From Tepidimicrobium xylanilyticum (lineage in GTDB: Bacteria > Bacillota > Clostridia > Tissierellales > Tepidimicrobiaceae): 64,000 bases of DNA. A program made the position numbers and the translations under genes. Within the stretch, counting starts at the first letter, position 1, and every line of letters begins with the position of its first letter. The stretch is from positions 123,431-187,430 of the forward strand of contig NZ_FNNG01000005.1 of the NCBI RefSeq assembly GCF_900106765.1, written 5' to 3'. Of this stretch, positions 17,776 through 28,600 are shown one piece after another. The notes below the pieces were generated by a model. It was not told where the DNA came from and did not search any database. It worked only from the letters and a program-made list of their open reading frames with translations.

Positions 17776-18555
17776 TTGAATTTTAAATATGTTTCGCTAA
17801 AAAAAGAAAATAATATAGGGATATTAACCATTAATAGGCCTGATGCGTTGAATGCGTTAAATTCTCAAGTTTTAGATGATTTGGACAATGTTATAGATAT
17901 GGTAATAGACGATGATGAGGTACATATATTAATAATCACAGGGGAAGGCAGAGCTTTTGTTGCAGGAGCAGATATTTCAGAAATGAATGATTTGAACATG
18001 CTTGAGGCTAGGGAATTTGCAAGTAAAGGGTCAGAGCTTTTTAGAAAGATTGAGCTAATGGAGAAGGTAGTTATTGCAGCGATAAATGGTTATGCATTAG
18101 GTGGAGGTTGTGAATTAGCTTTATGTTGTGATATAAGGATATCATCAACTAAAGCTAAGTTTGGTCAACCAGAAGTTGGTCTTGGTATTTGTCCTGGATT
18201 TGGGGGGACTCAAAGATTATCTCGCTTAGTAGGATTGGGAAGGGCTAAGGAATTGATTTTTACTGCTGATATGATTGATGCAGAAGAAGCCTATAGAATA
18301 GGCTTGGTTAACAAAGTGGTCGAAGAAGACCAACTAATGAATGAAGCTATAAAAATGGCAGAAAAAATTGCATCTAAGGGGCAGATTGCAGTAAGATTTG
18401 CCAAAAGTGCTATAAACAAATCCTTAGATACGGATATGGAAACTGGCATGGATATTGAGAAAAACCTATTTGGTTTGTGTTTCTCTACAGAGGACCAAAA
18501 AGAGGGTATGAGAGCCTTTTTAGAAAAGAGAAAACCAAATTATAAATTAAAATAG
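17776..18555 (+). CDS. crt: Enoyl-CoA hydratase / crotonase
   Basis: This 259-residue crotonase-fold enzyme hydrates crotonyl-CoA to 3-hydroxybutyryl-CoA, or the reverse. The oxyanion-hole motifs are AFVAGADISEM and GYALGGGCELAL; the catalytic glutamates are in the latter and in KFGQPEVGLGI. The start is TTG after a GGGGGTGA site; no ATG or GTG in frame fits. It is paired with a 3-hydroxybutyryl-CoA dehydrogenase, so a butyrate or acetoacetyl-CoA route is likely. Confidence 0.92.
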   Translation: MNFKYVSLKKENNIGILTINRPDALNALNSQVLDDLDNVIDMVIDDDEVHILIITGEGRAFVAGADISEMNDLNMLEAREFASKGSELFRKIELMEKVVIAAINGYALGGGCELALCCDIRISSTKAKFGQPEVGLGICPGFGGTQRLSRLVGLGRAKELIFTADMIDAEEAYRIGLVNKVVEEDQLMNEAIKMAEKIASKGQIAVRFAKSAINKSLDTDMETGMDIEKNLFGLCFSTEDQKEGMRAFLEKRKPNYKLK

Positions 18556-18572
18556 GATTTGGAGGGGTTTAA

Positions 18573-19427
18573 ATGAAAAAAATTGCTGTATTGGGTAGAG
18601 GGACCATGGCTTCAGGTATAGTCCAGATCTTTGCCCAAAATGAATACGATGTGATAATGTGGGTTAGAAGTATTGACTCATCGGATCCAAGAGGGAGTTT
18701 AAACTCAGTATCTAAAAGTTTAGACAGATTAGTTAAAAAGGAAAAGATAACAGAAGAAGAGAAAAATAATATATTAGGAAGAATTGAAGTAACCACAAAT
18801 TTTGAGGATTTGAAAGATTGTGATCTAGTAATTGAAGCTATTGCAGAAGATATGGATTTGAAGAAGGAAATCTTTAAAAAATTAGATGAAATATGTAAAG
18901 AGGGTACTATATTGGCTACAAATACATCTTCTTTGTCCATAACTGAAATAGCAAGTAGCACCAATAGATCAGATAGGGTAATAGGGATGCATTTCTTTAA
19001 TCCTGTACCTGTAATGAAGTTAGTTGAGATTATTAAGGGTATTGGTACTTCGGATGAGGTTAAGGATAAAATTGTGGAATTGTCCAAGCTATTAGGGAAA
19101 GTTCCAGTGGAAGTTGAAGAGGCTCCAGGATTTATAGTAAATAGGATACTCATTCCAATGATAAATGAAGCTGTTGGCATATTAGCAGATGGAGTAGCTT
19201 CGGCTGAGGATATAGATGAAGCTATGAAACTAGGTGCCAATCATCCGATGGGACCTTTAGCCTTAGCAGATTTAATAGGTTTAGATGTTTGTCTAGCGAT
19301 TATGGAAGTATTATATACTGAGTTTGGCGATCCTAAATACAGGCCTCACCCACTTCTAAGAAAAATGGTTAGAGGTGGACTATTAGGTAGAAAGACTAAC
19401 AAGGGATTTTTCGATTACTCTAAATAA
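18573..19427 (+). CDS. hbd: 3-hydroxybutyryl-CoA dehydrogenase
   Basis: The 284-residue enzyme reduces acetoacetyl-CoA with NAD(P)H, or the reverse. It has the N-terminal Rossmann loop (GRGTMASG, with Arg where Ala is usual), the catalytic His-Glu pair ([14 protein letters not shown]), the SLSITEIA segment and the C-terminal dimerisation domain with NHPMGPL. It follows crt by 17 bp. Thiolase and butyryl-CoA dehydrogenase are not in the window. Confidence 0.94.
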   Translation: MKKIAVLGRGTMASGIVQIFAQNEYDVIMWVRSIDSSDPRGSLNSVSKSLDRLVKKEKITEEEKNNILGRIEVTTNFEDLKDCDLVIEAIAEDMDLKKEIFKKLDEICKEGTILATNTSSLSITEIASSTNRSDRVIGMHFFNPVPVMKLVEIIKGIGTSDEVKDKIVELSKLLGKVPVEVEEAPGFIVNRILIPMINEAVGILADGVASAEDIDEAMKLGANHPMGPLALADLIGLDVCLAIMEVLYTEFGDPKYRPHPLLRKMVRGGLLGRKTNKGFFDYSK

Positions 19428-19526
19428 ATATAGAACTGAACGTTAATGTTTAGTTAACTTTTGATATAGAATTAGAAAGATTGGACACAATATAAAAAAA
19501 GACTATTTTTGAAAGGTGGATAATGG

Positions 19527-20519
19527 GTGAAAACTTTTTGGAAAGTCTTTATTGTGTCCTTCTTTTTTTTCATATTTGCAATTTTATTAGGCTCTTATTC
19601 CTATATCAAATCCAGTGGACAAAAATTTATAATTAGCATAGGGGCTGGAGAATATGCAAAAGAAGAAAAAGCTCAAGAAGAAAAGGATATTCAGGTAAAA
19701 ACTTATGCATCACTTTCTGAAGCCTTTAAAGATGATAGCAGATTGAATGTGATTCTATTGGGGATGGAAGACATTAGGACTGATACCATAATCTTTGCAA
19801 CTTTTGATTTAAATACTAAGAAGCTGGATGCTATCTCTATTCCTAGGGATACCTATATACATAGAAAGGGGCACGACAGAGGGGAAGATAGAAAGATTAA
19901 TGCAATTTTTGGGGAACATGGAATCGATGGAGTTAAAAAGGCAGTATCTCACATATTAGAAGGGGTACCGATCCATCATTATATTATATTAGATTATGAA
20001 GGAGTGGAGAATATCATCGATTCTATTGGCGGGGTTGAAGTGGTGGTACCTTTCCACATGAAATATGAGGATCCAACTGCTAATCCGCCTTTAAGTATTG
20101 ATATAAAAGAAGGAAAGCAGATTTTGGATGGAAAGAAAGCTTTGGGTTTTTTAAGGTATAGGAAAGGGAATGACAATAAAAGCGGTTATATAGATGGGGA
20201 TTTAGGGAGAATTAAGGCTCAGCAACAGTTTCTTAAATCTTTGGCAGATAAGGTTTTATCCTATAGATTGCCTTTAGTGGTAAAGAATGCATTAGAATAC
20301 GTTGAAACGGATATTAGACTTTGGGAGGCTCTCTCTTATTCAAGGAAGGCTTTAGGAATTAAACCAGAGGATATAACGTTTTCGACTTTGCCAGGAAAAG
20401 CAGAGTTAAAAAGAATTCAAGGGAGGATACTGTCATATTTTATTTTCGAACCTGAGGAAGTGAAGAGGAGATTGGAGGATATTTACAATGTAAATAAGGA
20501 ATCCTCACAAAATCCTTAA
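19527..20519 (+). CDS. LytR-CpsA-Psr (LCP) family cell-wall ligase
   Basis: The 330-residue protein has one N-terminal membrane helix (about residues 4-26) and an extracytoplasmic LCP domain. Typical stretches are NVILLGMEDIRTDTI, IPRDTYI, the FLRYRKG region and arginines that hold the polyprenyl pyrophosphate. LCP enzymes attach teichoic acid or other glycopolymers to peptidoglycan. The start is GTG after GAAAGGTGG; an ATG five bases upstream is out of frame. It converges with murC. Confidence 0.92.
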   Translation: MKTFWKVFIVSFFFFIFAILLGSYSYIKSSGQKFIISIGAGEYAKEEKAQEEKDIQVKTYASLSEAFKDDSRLNVILLGMEDIRTDTIIFATFDLNTKKLDAISIPRDTYIHRKGHDRGEDRKINAIFGEHGIDGVKKAVSHILEGVPIHHYIILDYEGVENIIDSIGGVEVVVPFHMKYEDPTANPPLSIDIKEGKQILDGKKALGFLRYRKGNDNKSGYIDGDLGRIKAQQQFLKSLADKVLSYRLPLVVKNALEYVETDIRLWEALSYSRKALGIKPEDITFSTLPGKAELKRIQGRILSYFIFEPEEVKRRLEDIYNVNKESSQNP

Positions 20520-20520
20520 A

Positions 20521-20550
20521 ATATAGCTCCCTAAAAATTGGGAGCTATAT
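20521..20550. terminator. Hairpin between the convergent LCP and murC genes
   Basis: ATATAGCTCCC and GGGAGCTATAT form an 11-bp stem with an 8-nt loop that includes the murC stop codon. T tracts on both sides are modest, so it is a probable bidirectional terminator of moderate strength. Confidence 0.6.
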
Positions 20551-21945
20551 GGCTTCTTTTTTATTGTGTTCAAGGAGGGAGTCGCCAATGGAATATATAT
20601 TTCCTGCACCCATGGTGACGACCACATCTCCTTTTTCCGCATTATTAATGATGTAATTTTCAATATCCTCAAAGGAAGAAATGTATTTAGCATCTATTCC
20701 ATTTTTTAATAGGGCATCTACTAAATGGGTAGAATGGATGAGGCCATTATCCTGTTCCCTAGCTGCGTATATATCGGGTATTATTACCTTGTCAGCTTCG
20801 GAGAAGGACTGGGCAAAGTTTTCTAGTAATAATTTAGTTCTTGAATAGGTGTGAGGTTGGAATATGCACCAAATTTTATTTTTTGTTGAATTTCTTAAAG
20901 CTTTTAAAGAAGCTTTAATTTCAGTTGGGTGATGAGCGTAATCGTCTATTATCTTGATGCCGTTTATAATTCCTTTTAACTCTAAGCGTCTATTAGTCCC
21001 CTTATAGTCATTTATTGAATTGATTATGGTATCAATAGGTAATCCCAAAACATAACCAGTAGCTATGCTGGCTAAGGCATTATATACATTATGAACTCCC
21101 ATTATACTTAATTCCACTGGATATAAAGACTCACTGCCTATGTTAAGCATGAATCTAGGATAGCCTTCTGATGAAAAGGAGATATTTTCAGCGGTCAAAT
21201 CAGCTTTATTATTTAATCCAAAGGTAATTACTTTTGCTTTAGTATTTTCTATAACCTTATGAGCATTAGGGTCATCGGCATTTATTATTAAATGGCCATG
21301 AGGTTGAATATTCTGTCCATATTGAACAAATGTATTTACTATATGATCTATGTTTTCAAAATAATCTAAGTGTTCTTCTTCCATATTCAGTATAATGGCT
21401 ATAGTAGGAAAATACTTTGTAATATTGCCTTTGTATTCGCAAGCTTCCGTTACAAGGTATTTTTTTGATCCTAATTTTACATTGCCGCCTATTTCGTTTA
21501 ATTGACCACCTAGTAAAATTGTGGGCTTTAAAAGAGAACGGTTTAAAATAGTTGCTATCATACCAGTAGTGGTGGTTTTTCCATGGGTTCCAGATACAGC
21601 AATTGAGTTTTCATAGTTTTTCATTAGAGCCCCAAGAAAGGTAGCCCTATCAACCATAGGTATATTATTTTTTAGGGATTCCTCCAGTTCCTCGTTATCC
21701 TTAGAAATTGCATCAGTATAAACCACTAAATCTGCTTTTTCTACGTGACTTTTATTATGACCTATGTATATATTAGCACCTAAGTTCTTTAACCTTTCTA
21801 ATATATAACCTTTATTCATATCTGAACCAGATACTTTATAGCCTTCAGCCAACAGTATTTCTGCTAGACCACTCATGCTAATCCCACCAATTCCTATAAA
21901 ATGGATGTGAGAATATTTATGGTCCTCTATGCAAAATTCAAACAT
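20545..21945 (-). CDS. murC: UDP-N-acetylmuramate--L-alanine ligase
   Basis: This Mur ligase (466 aa) adds L-alanine to UDP-MurNAc in peptidoglycan synthesis. The N-terminal UDP-binding domain has HFIGIGGISMSG; the ATP-binding loop is GTHGKTTTTGM at about residue 118; the C-terminal domain includes DDYAHHPTEIKA and FQPHTYSRT. It has an AGGAGG site and is a single-gene minus-strand unit, away from the usual division cluster. Confidence 0.96.
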   Translation of the reverse strand: MFEFCIEDHKYSHIHFIGIGGISMSGLAEILLAEGYKVSGSDMNKGYILERLKNLGANIYIGHNKSHVEKADLVVYTDAISKDNEELEESLKNNIPMVDRATFLGALMKNYENSIAVSGTHGKTTTTGMIATILNRSLLKPTILLGGQLNEIGGNVKLGSKKYLVTEACEYKGNITKYFPTIAIILNMEEEHLDYFENIDHIVNTFVQYGQNIQPHGHLIINADDPNAHKVIENTKAKVITFGLNNKADLTAENISFSSEGYPRFMLNIGSESLYPVELSIMGVHNVYNALASIATGYVLGLPIDTIINSINDYKGTNRRLELKGIINGIKIIDDYAHHPTEIKASLKALRNSTKNKIWCIFQPHTYSRTKLLLENFAQSFSEADKVIIPDIYAAREQDNGLIHSTHLVDALLKNGIDAKYISSFEDIENYIINNAEKGDVVVTMGAGNIYSIGDSLLEHNKKEAI

Positions 21946-22182
21946 AAACTTACCTCCTGTGTTAATTGAATGAATAGTCTTCTACAATATTATTACCAAG
22001 TTACGTATTAATATTATTTTATTCTAATAATAGTTTTTTGTCACTGCTTGATTATATCATATTATTATAAAGAGAAAAAGGCAATATGAAAGAATCATAC
22101 AAAAAATGTCAATGCAAATCTTCATGGATAAACTTTCATGGATACAAATAAGGACTGAGAACTGAAAAATTTTCTTGAATAA

Positions 22183-22211
22183 GAAGGATTTTTGAAAAAA
22201 ATAGAGAATAT
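22183..22211 (+). promoter_or_regulatory. Sigma-H promoter of spoVG
   Basis: GAAGGATTT (22183-22191) and AGAGAATAT (22203-22211), separated by 11 nt, match the sigma-H consensus RNAGGAWWW-N11/12-RNNGAATWW at every defined position. In Bacillus subtilis spoVG is a classic sigma-H gene. A perfect 12-bp palindrome, ATATTCGAATAT (22217-22228), sits at the likely transcription start. I see nothing else in the 237 bases between murC and this promoter. Confidence 0.85.
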
Positions 22212-22262
22212 AAAGAATATTCGAATATATTTTGACTTCTATGGAAGGTGGTGAACATTACT

Positions 22263-22526
22263 GTGAAGGTAACTGACGTAAGAATTAGAAAAATTACAGA
22301 GGAAGGAAAGATGAAAGCAATTGTATCAGTAACTTTTGACGAAGAGTTTGTTGTGCATGATATTAAAATAATTGAAGGGCAAAATGGGTTATTTGTAGCT
22401 ATGCCAAGCAGGAAGATGCCTGATGGTGAATTTAGAGATATAGCTCATCCTATCAATGCGGAAACTAGGCAAAAAATTCAAAGTGCAATTTTTGAAGAAT
22501 ATGAAAAGGTGTTGATAGCTGAGTAA
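22263..22526 (+). CDS. spoVG: SpoVG, RNA-binding regulator of septation and sporulation
   Basis: The 87-residue protein matches SpoVG along its length: VTDVRIRKI, the highly conserved [19 protein letters not shown] block and [10 protein letters not shown] choose GTG 22263, since it gives the usual MKVTDVR-type N terminus and lies eight bases after AAGGTGGTGA, an almost complete match to the ribosome. The two earlier GTGs are part of that site. It starts the conserved spoVG-glmU-prs-pth-mfd block and has a sigma-H promoter. Confidence 0.95.
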   Translation: MKVTDVRIRKITEEGKMKAIVSVTFDEEFVVHDIKIIEGQNGLFVAMPSRKMPDGEFRDIAHPINAETRQKIQSAIFEEYEKVLIAE

Positions 22527-22549
22527 AAAGGGTCATATGACCCTTTTTT
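22525..22549 (+). terminator. Terminator after spoVG
   Basis: GGGTCATATGACCC, flanked by A5 and T6, is a self-complementary hairpin directly at the spoVG stop codon. Confidence 0.85.
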
Positions 22550-22667
22550 ACTTTTAATAAATATCCATTGAGTCATTATATTTAATAAAATCAAATATTT
22601 AGTATGGAATTATATATTAAATAGGTTAAAATATATTTGGAAAGTAAATATTAAAAGAGGTGTTAGC

Positions 22668-24050
22668 ATGAATATATCAATTATATTAGCAGCAGGAGAA
22701 GGTACAAGGATGAAATCGAAAATTCCTAAGGTGTTACATAAGATATGTGGGAAACCCATGTTGGAATATGTATTAAGGGCTAGTAAAAATGCTAATATAG
22801 AGAAGAACTATGTAATAGTAGGCCATATGGGAGATAAGGTCAAGGAGGAGTTTAATGAGTGGGATGTGGTTTTTAAGACCCAGCCTATTGGAGAAGAATA
22901 TCCTTATGGCACTGGTTATGCAGTTATGCAGGCTATTGATTATATTGAAGATCATAGCAATGTGGTTATTCTTTATGGTGATACCCCTCTTATAACAGGA
23001 GAAACTATTAAGAAGCTTATTGATTACCATGAAAATAATGGTTACGATGGCACAGTTTTAACTGCTCACTTGGAAGATCCAACTGGTTATGGTAGAATTG
23101 TTAGGGACTCAAAAGGTCAAATATTAAAAATTGTAGAGCATAAAGATGCAACGGAAGAAGAGTTAAAAATTAAAGAGATCAATTCGGGTATATATTGTTT
23201 TAAAGGAGAAAAGCTTAAAAGAGCCTTAAACAATATTACAAATGATAATGCTCAAGGTGAATATTATATTACCGATGTGATAACAATTTTAAAGGAAGAG
23301 GGGAGCAGAGTTGGTGCCTATGCAATAGAGGATTCTAACGAAATCCATGGCATTAATTCAAGAGTGCAATTATCCTTCAGTGAGAGGATTATGAGAGAAA
23401 GAATTAATAAAGAACATATGGAAAAGGGAGTAACCATAATAAACCCACAAAATACCTATATAGAACCCGATGTTATTATTGGAAACGATAGTATAATATA
23501 TCCGGGAACCGTAATTACTGGGAAGTCTATAATAGGAGAAGATTGCATTATAGGTGAAAATTGTAGAATTGAGGATAGTAAGATTGGCAATGGCGTGCAA
23601 ATATATTCATCTACAATTACTGAAAGTACCGTAGGCGATGAATGTAAGATTGGACCCTATGCTCATTTGAGGCCAAATAGCCATTTAGGAAATAAGATAA
23701 AAATTGGGAATTTTGTAGAAGTAAAGAATTCTACCATTGGAGATAATTCTAAAGCAGGGCATTTGGCCTATATAGGAGATGCAGATGTCGGTAAAAATGT
23801 AAACATTGGTTGTGGTGTGGTGTTTGTTAATTATAATGGCCGTTCTAAATTTAGGTCTTTAGTTGAAGACAATGCATTTATTGGAAGTAATACTAATTTA
23901 GTAGCTCCTGTAATTGTGAGAAAATGGGGTTATGTTGCAGCAGGCTCTACTATTACTGAAGAAGTTGGAGAAGGTTGCCTTTCCATTGCAAGGGCAAGGC
24001 AGATAAACAAAGATGGATGGGTGGAAAGAAAAGGTTTAAAGAGAGAATAA
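22668..24050 (+). CDS. glmU: Bifunctional UDP-GlcNAc pyrophosphorylase / glucosamine-1-phosphate acetyltransferase
   Basis: The 460-residue enzyme makes UDP-GlcNAc for cell-wall synthesis. Residues 1-230 are the uridyltransferase (LAAGEGTRMKS, YGDTPLI). The rest is a left-handed beta-helix of hexapeptide repeats with the acetyltransferase site (KIGNFVEVKNS, GHLAYIGDADVG, NYNG, FIGSN). It follows spoVG and precedes prs, as in many Firmicutes. Confidence 0.97.
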   Translation: MNISIILAAGEGTRMKSKIPKVLHKICGKPMLEYVLRASKNANIEKNYVIVGHMGDKVKEEFNEWDVVFKTQPIGEEYPYGTGYAVMQAIDYIEDHSNVVILYGDTPLITGETIKKLIDYHENNGYDGTVLTAHLEDPTGYGRIVRDSKGQILKIVEHKDATEEELKIKEINSGIYCFKGEKLKRALNNITNDNAQGEYYITDVITILKEEGSRVGAYAIEDSNEIHGINSRVQLSFSERIMRERINKEHMEKGVTIINPQNTYIEPDVIIGNDSIIYPGTVITGKSIIGEDCIIGENCRIEDSKIGNGVQIYSSTITESTVGDECKIGPYAHLRPNSHLGNKIKIGNFVEVKNSTIGDNSKAGHLAYIGDADVGKNVNIGCGVVFVNYNGRSKFRSLVEDNAFIGSNTNLVAPVIVRKWGYVAAGSTITEEVGEGCLSIARARQINKDGWVERKGLKRE

Positions 24051-24069
24051 CTAATGGGAGGAATTATCA

Positions 24070-25017
24070 ATGGAATTACAGAGGGGAAAAATTAAAGTTT
24101 TTTCAGGAAATGCTAATAAGGGGTTGGCAGAAAGCATTTGTAGGGAATTAAATATACCTTTAGGGAAATGTGAAGTAGGAAAGTTTAGTGATGGTGAAAT
24201 ATTCGTAAATGTTGATGAAACCGTTAGAGGGCATGATATATATATTATTCAACCTACTTGTTCTCCAGTGAACGATAATTTAATGGAAGTATTAATATTG
24301 ATAGATGCTTTCAAAAGAGCTTCAGCAGGCAGAATTAATGCAGTAATACCTTATTATGGCTATGCTAGACAGGATAGAAAAACTAAAGCAAGGGAACCTA
24401 TTACAGCTAAATTAGTAGCAGATTTGTTGACAATAGCAGGTATCGATAGGGTTGTAAGTATGGATTTACATGCAGGTCAGATTCAAGGTTATTTCGATTT
24501 GCCAGTTGATCACTTATCTGGAGTTCCAATTTTAGCTAAATATTTCAAGGACCTTATTCATGATGATACTGTAATCGTTTCTCCAGATATAGGTGGTGTG
24601 GCTAGGGCAAGAACTTTTGCCAATTTATTAGACTTACCTATAGCCATTATTGAAAAGAGGCGTCCAAAAGCTAATGTTTCCGAAGTGATGAACGTGATTG
24701 GAGATATTAAAGGCAAAAATGCTATTTTAGTTGATGATATAATAGATACTGGTGGCACAATAACTAAAGCTGCGCAGGTATTGAAAGATTTTGGAGCTGA
24801 AAAGGTATATGCATGTGCTACTCATCCTGTACTATCTGGTCCAGCTATTGAGAGAATAGAAAATTCAGTTATTGAAAAATTCGTTGTTACCAATACTATA
24901 CCTTTGACTGAGGATAAGAAAATTGAAAAGATAGAAGTAGTGAGCATAGCGCCAATATTTGCTGAAGCCATAAGAAGAATACATGAAAATGAATCTGTGA
25001 GCATATTGTTTGATTAG
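24070..25017 (+). CDS. prs: Ribose-phosphate pyrophosphokinase
   Basis: The 315-residue enzyme makes PRPP from ribose 5-phosphate and ATP. Hallmarks are [10 protein letters not shown], the flexible YARQDRK loop with its catalytic Arg, the [14 protein letters not shown] stretch and the PRPP loop DDIIDTGGT. It overlaps the open frame of pth slightly and belongs to the glmU-prs-pth operon. Confidence 0.97.
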   Translation: MELQRGKIKVFSGNANKGLAESICRELNIPLGKCEVGKFSDGEIFVNVDETVRGHDIYIIQPTCSPVNDNLMEVLILIDAFKRASAGRINAVIPYYGYARQDRKTKAREPITAKLVADLLTIAGIDRVVSMDLHAGQIQGYFDLPVDHLSGVPILAKYFKDLIHDDTVIVSPDIGGVARARTFANLLDLPIAIIEKRRPKANVSEVMNVIGDIKGKNAILVDDIIDTGGTITKAAQVLKDFGAEKVYACATHPVLSGPAIERIENSVIEKFVVTNTIPLTEDKKIEKIEVVSIAPIFAEAIRRIHENESVSILFD

Positions 25018-25033
25018 TTCAAGAGGTGATAGA

Positions 25034-25615
25034 TTGTTTGCAATAATCGGTTTAGGGAATCCTGGCAAAGCTTATGCCAATACTAGGCATAATGTAGGCT
25101 TTAATGCTATAGATTTATTAGCTAGTAGAAACAATATCAAGATTAATAAAATAAAGTTTAAATCGGTATGCGGAGAAGGGATAATTGCTGGTAAAAAGGT
25201 ACTCCTTATGAAACCTCATACTTATATGAATAATAGTGGAATGGCAGTATTGGATTTATATAATTTCTATAAATTGCCAACAGAAAATATAATAGTTGTA
25301 GTGGATGATATCGATATAGAATTTGGTACTATAAGGATAAAGAAAAAGGGTAGTGCTGGTTCTCACAATGGATTGAAATCCATAATATATCATCTCCAAA
25401 CAGAAAATTTCCCAAGAATAAAGATTGGAATAGGTAATAAAAAGGAAGGACAAGATCTGGCGGATTTTGTATTAAGCCAATTTACAAAAGATGAAAGAGT
25501 GGATATAGACCAAGCCATAGAGAAAGCTGCTTTAGCAGTAGAAACCATTCTTCAATATGATATAGATAAAGCAATGAATGAATTTAATAGAAGAGAAAAC
25601 AAGCCCAGGAATTAA
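25034..25615 (+). CDS. pth: Peptidyl-tRNA hydrolase
   Basis: The 193-residue enzyme frees tRNA from peptidyl-tRNA dropped by ribosomes. GLGNPGKAYANTRHNVGF holds the catalytic His; LMKPHTYMNNSG and VVDDIDIEFG carry the Asn and Asp. The start is TTG 25034, seven bases after AAGAGGTG. An imperfect hairpin (AAGCCCAG/CTGGGCTT, 25601-25626) without a T tract overlaps its stop codon, so transcription likely continues into mfd. Confidence 0.95.
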   Translation: MFAIIGLGNPGKAYANTRHNVGFNAIDLLASRNNIKINKIKFKSVCGEGIIAGKKVLLMKPHTYMNNSGMAVLDLYNFYKLPTENIIVVVDDIDIEFGTIRIKKKGSAGSHNGLKSIIYHLQTENFPRIKIGIGNKKEGQDLADFVLSQFTKDERVDIDQAIEKAALAVETILQYDIDKAMNEFNRRENKPRN

Positions 25616-25659
25616 TTTCTGGGCTTAAGAACATGCCTAAAATAAGGAGTGCTGATAAT

Positions 25660-28600
25660 ATGCCAAATATGTTTATCGACCCATTTGAAGATTTAAGTTC
25701 CTATGAGAAGTTAATAAGGGACATAGAGGAAAGGAAATCTATATCCACCTATGGAATAATAGATGCTAACATAGGGCATTTTTGTTATGCCTTAAATCAA
25801 CATTTAAATAGGCAGATTTTAATCCTAACCTATGATGAAAGGAGAGCTGAAAGAATATACGAGGACATTAAAACCTTTTTTAAGGGAAAGGTAGAGCTGT
25901 ATCCCAATAGGGATGTGGTGTTTTACAAAGTAGATGCAATTAGCTCTGAGAGGATTAATAATAGGATTAAGATACTTTCCCGCTTAGCTGAAGGAGAACC
26001 AATAATTGTTGTAGCCCACATTGAAGGAGTATTGAATAGATTAATGAGTCCGGCCTTGTTTAAAGGTAATTCCATAAAAATAGATTATGATACTAGGCTT
26101 GAATTAGATCAGCTAATTTCAAAACTTATAGATAGCGGTTATCATAGAGAGAATATGGTTGAAGGGATAGGCCAGTTTAGTGTTAGAGGTGGAATAGTGG
26201 ATTTTTTCCCTCCTAACAATGACAATCCCTATCGAATTGAGTTGTTTGATGATGAGATAGACTCTATAAGGACTTTTAACGTAGAAACCCAAAGGTCTTT
26301 AGAAATGGTGGAATCCGTATATATCCCCCCAGTAAGGGAAGTATTATTATTGGATAGTTTTAGGGATCAGGTAGTAAAAGCTATTGAAAGAGCAGTAAAA
26401 AAGGCTACAGCTAAATTGGGACAGAACTCTAAAATTAAAGAAAATATAGAGGATAAATTTTTGCCTTATATTGAAGAGGTTAAGGAGAAAATATACGTAT
26501 CCAATATGGATATGGTTATTCCCTTTATTCCAGAAGGATATTTATCTAGCCTATTGCATTATTTTAATGAGGATAGTATTGTCTTTATAGATGAACCAGC
26601 TAGAATAGAAGAAAGGGTAAAAAACATAAGGGAACAATTCCTGTTTAAATATTCTGACTGTTTAGAAGTTGGTGAAGTACTGCCTGAACATGAGAATATT
26701 AACTACAAATATAAGAACATAGTAGCAGATATAAAGGAAAAGATTATTATAGCTAATTCTCCTTTGTTAAGATATGAGTCTCAGTTTAAGCTGGAGTCCA
26801 TAGTAAAATTTACAACTAAATCTATGCAACCTTATCACAATGATATGGAATATTTAAAAGAGGAGCTAGAAGATTATAAGCATAAGGGTTATAAGGTTAT
26901 AATTTTTTCTGGGACTGAGGAAAGGGGAAAAAGATTACAATCCACTTTAATGGATCTAGGTCTTATATGCAGCTTTGTTGAGGATCATGATAGAAATATT
27001 GAGTCGGGTCAGATTTTTATAACTGACGGCAGTATCAATGAAGGATTTGAATATGTGGATATAAAGTTAGCCTTTATTTCAGACAAGGAAATATTTGGTT
27101 CTTCTAAGGAAACGAGGAAGAGAAAGATAAAGTCTAAAAAGGATACCATCGACTTTTCAGATTTAAAGTTGGGAGACTATGTAGTCCATGAAAACCATGG
27201 AATAGGAGTATATGAAGGTATTGAACAGTTAAATATTCAAGGGGTTATTAAGGATTATCTTACTATAAGATATAAGGGAAATGACAAGCTATATGTACCC
27301 ATAGACCAGATGGATCTTATACAAAAATACATAGGTGCAGATTCGGTAAAACCAAAGGTTAATAAACTGAGCAGTCAGGATTGGGTAAGAACTAAAAAAA
27401 AGGCTAAAAAAGCCGTAGAGGATATGGCTAAAGACTTACTGGAGTTATATGCAAAACGAGAAAGTCAGAAGGGATTTTCCTTTTCAAAGGATACCATATG
27501 GCAAAATCAATTTGAGGATTCTTTTCCCTTTGAGGAAACAGAGGCTCAAATTAAGAGCATAGAAGAGATAAAAAAGGATATGGAAAAGGATAAGCCTATG
27601 GATAGGCTCCTGTGTGGGGATGTAGGCTATGGCAAGACGGAAGTAGCCCTAAGGGCTGCCTTTAAGTCCATTATGGATGAAAAACAGGTAGCTTTTTTAG
27701 TACCTACTACCATATTAGCCCAACAGCATTATAATACCATAATAGAAAGGTTTAAGGACTTTCCAGTTAATGTAGCCATGTTAAGCAGGTTTAAAACGGC
27801 CAAAGAACAGAAAGCCATAATTGAAGGGTTGAGGAAGGGGACTGTGGACATAGTAGTAGGCACTCATAGGTTATTATCCAAAGATGTGGTATTTAAAGAT
27901 TTAGGGCTTTTGATAATAGATGAAGAGCAGCGTTTTGGAGTAAAGCATAAGGAAACTTTAAAGAAATTGAAGGAGAGCATAGATGTACTGACTTTAACAG
28001 CTACTCCCATTCCCAGGACTCTACACATGTCTTTAATAGGTATTAGGGATATGAGCATAATAGATGAACCACCAGAGGAAAGATATCCTATTCAAACCTA
28101 TGTTTTAGAATTTAATGAGCAGATGATTCGTGAAGCCATATTAAAGGAAATGGGACGGAAGGGTCAAGTGTATTTTGTATATAATAGGGTTGAAAATATA
28201 GATAAAATGGCAGTGCAATTAAAAAAACTGGTACCAGAGGCTAGAATTGCAATAGGCCATGGACAAATGAGCGAAAGAGAATTAGAAAAAGTAATGATGG
28301 ATTTTATAGCTCACGAATATGATGTACTAGTTTGTACGACCATTATTGAGACGGGTTTGGATATTCCAAATGTAAATACTATTATCATATATGATGCAGA
28401 TAAAATGGGATTGTCCCAATTGTATCAGCTTAGGGGGAGGGTTGGAAGAACTAATAAAGTTGCTTATGCATATTTAACCTATCAAAAAGATAAAGTATTG
28501 ACTGAAGTGGCTGAGAAGAGATTGAGAGCTATAAAGGATTTTACTGAATTTGGTGCTGGTTTTAAAATAGCCATGAGGGATTTGGAAATAAGAGGGGCTG

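Noticed and set aside
18569..19240. Long open frame on the minus strand opposite hbd
   Set aside because: It is low-complexity, rich in Ser and Ile, and antisense to a clear 3-hydroxybutyryl-CoA dehydrogenase. No ribosome site or family pattern was seen.
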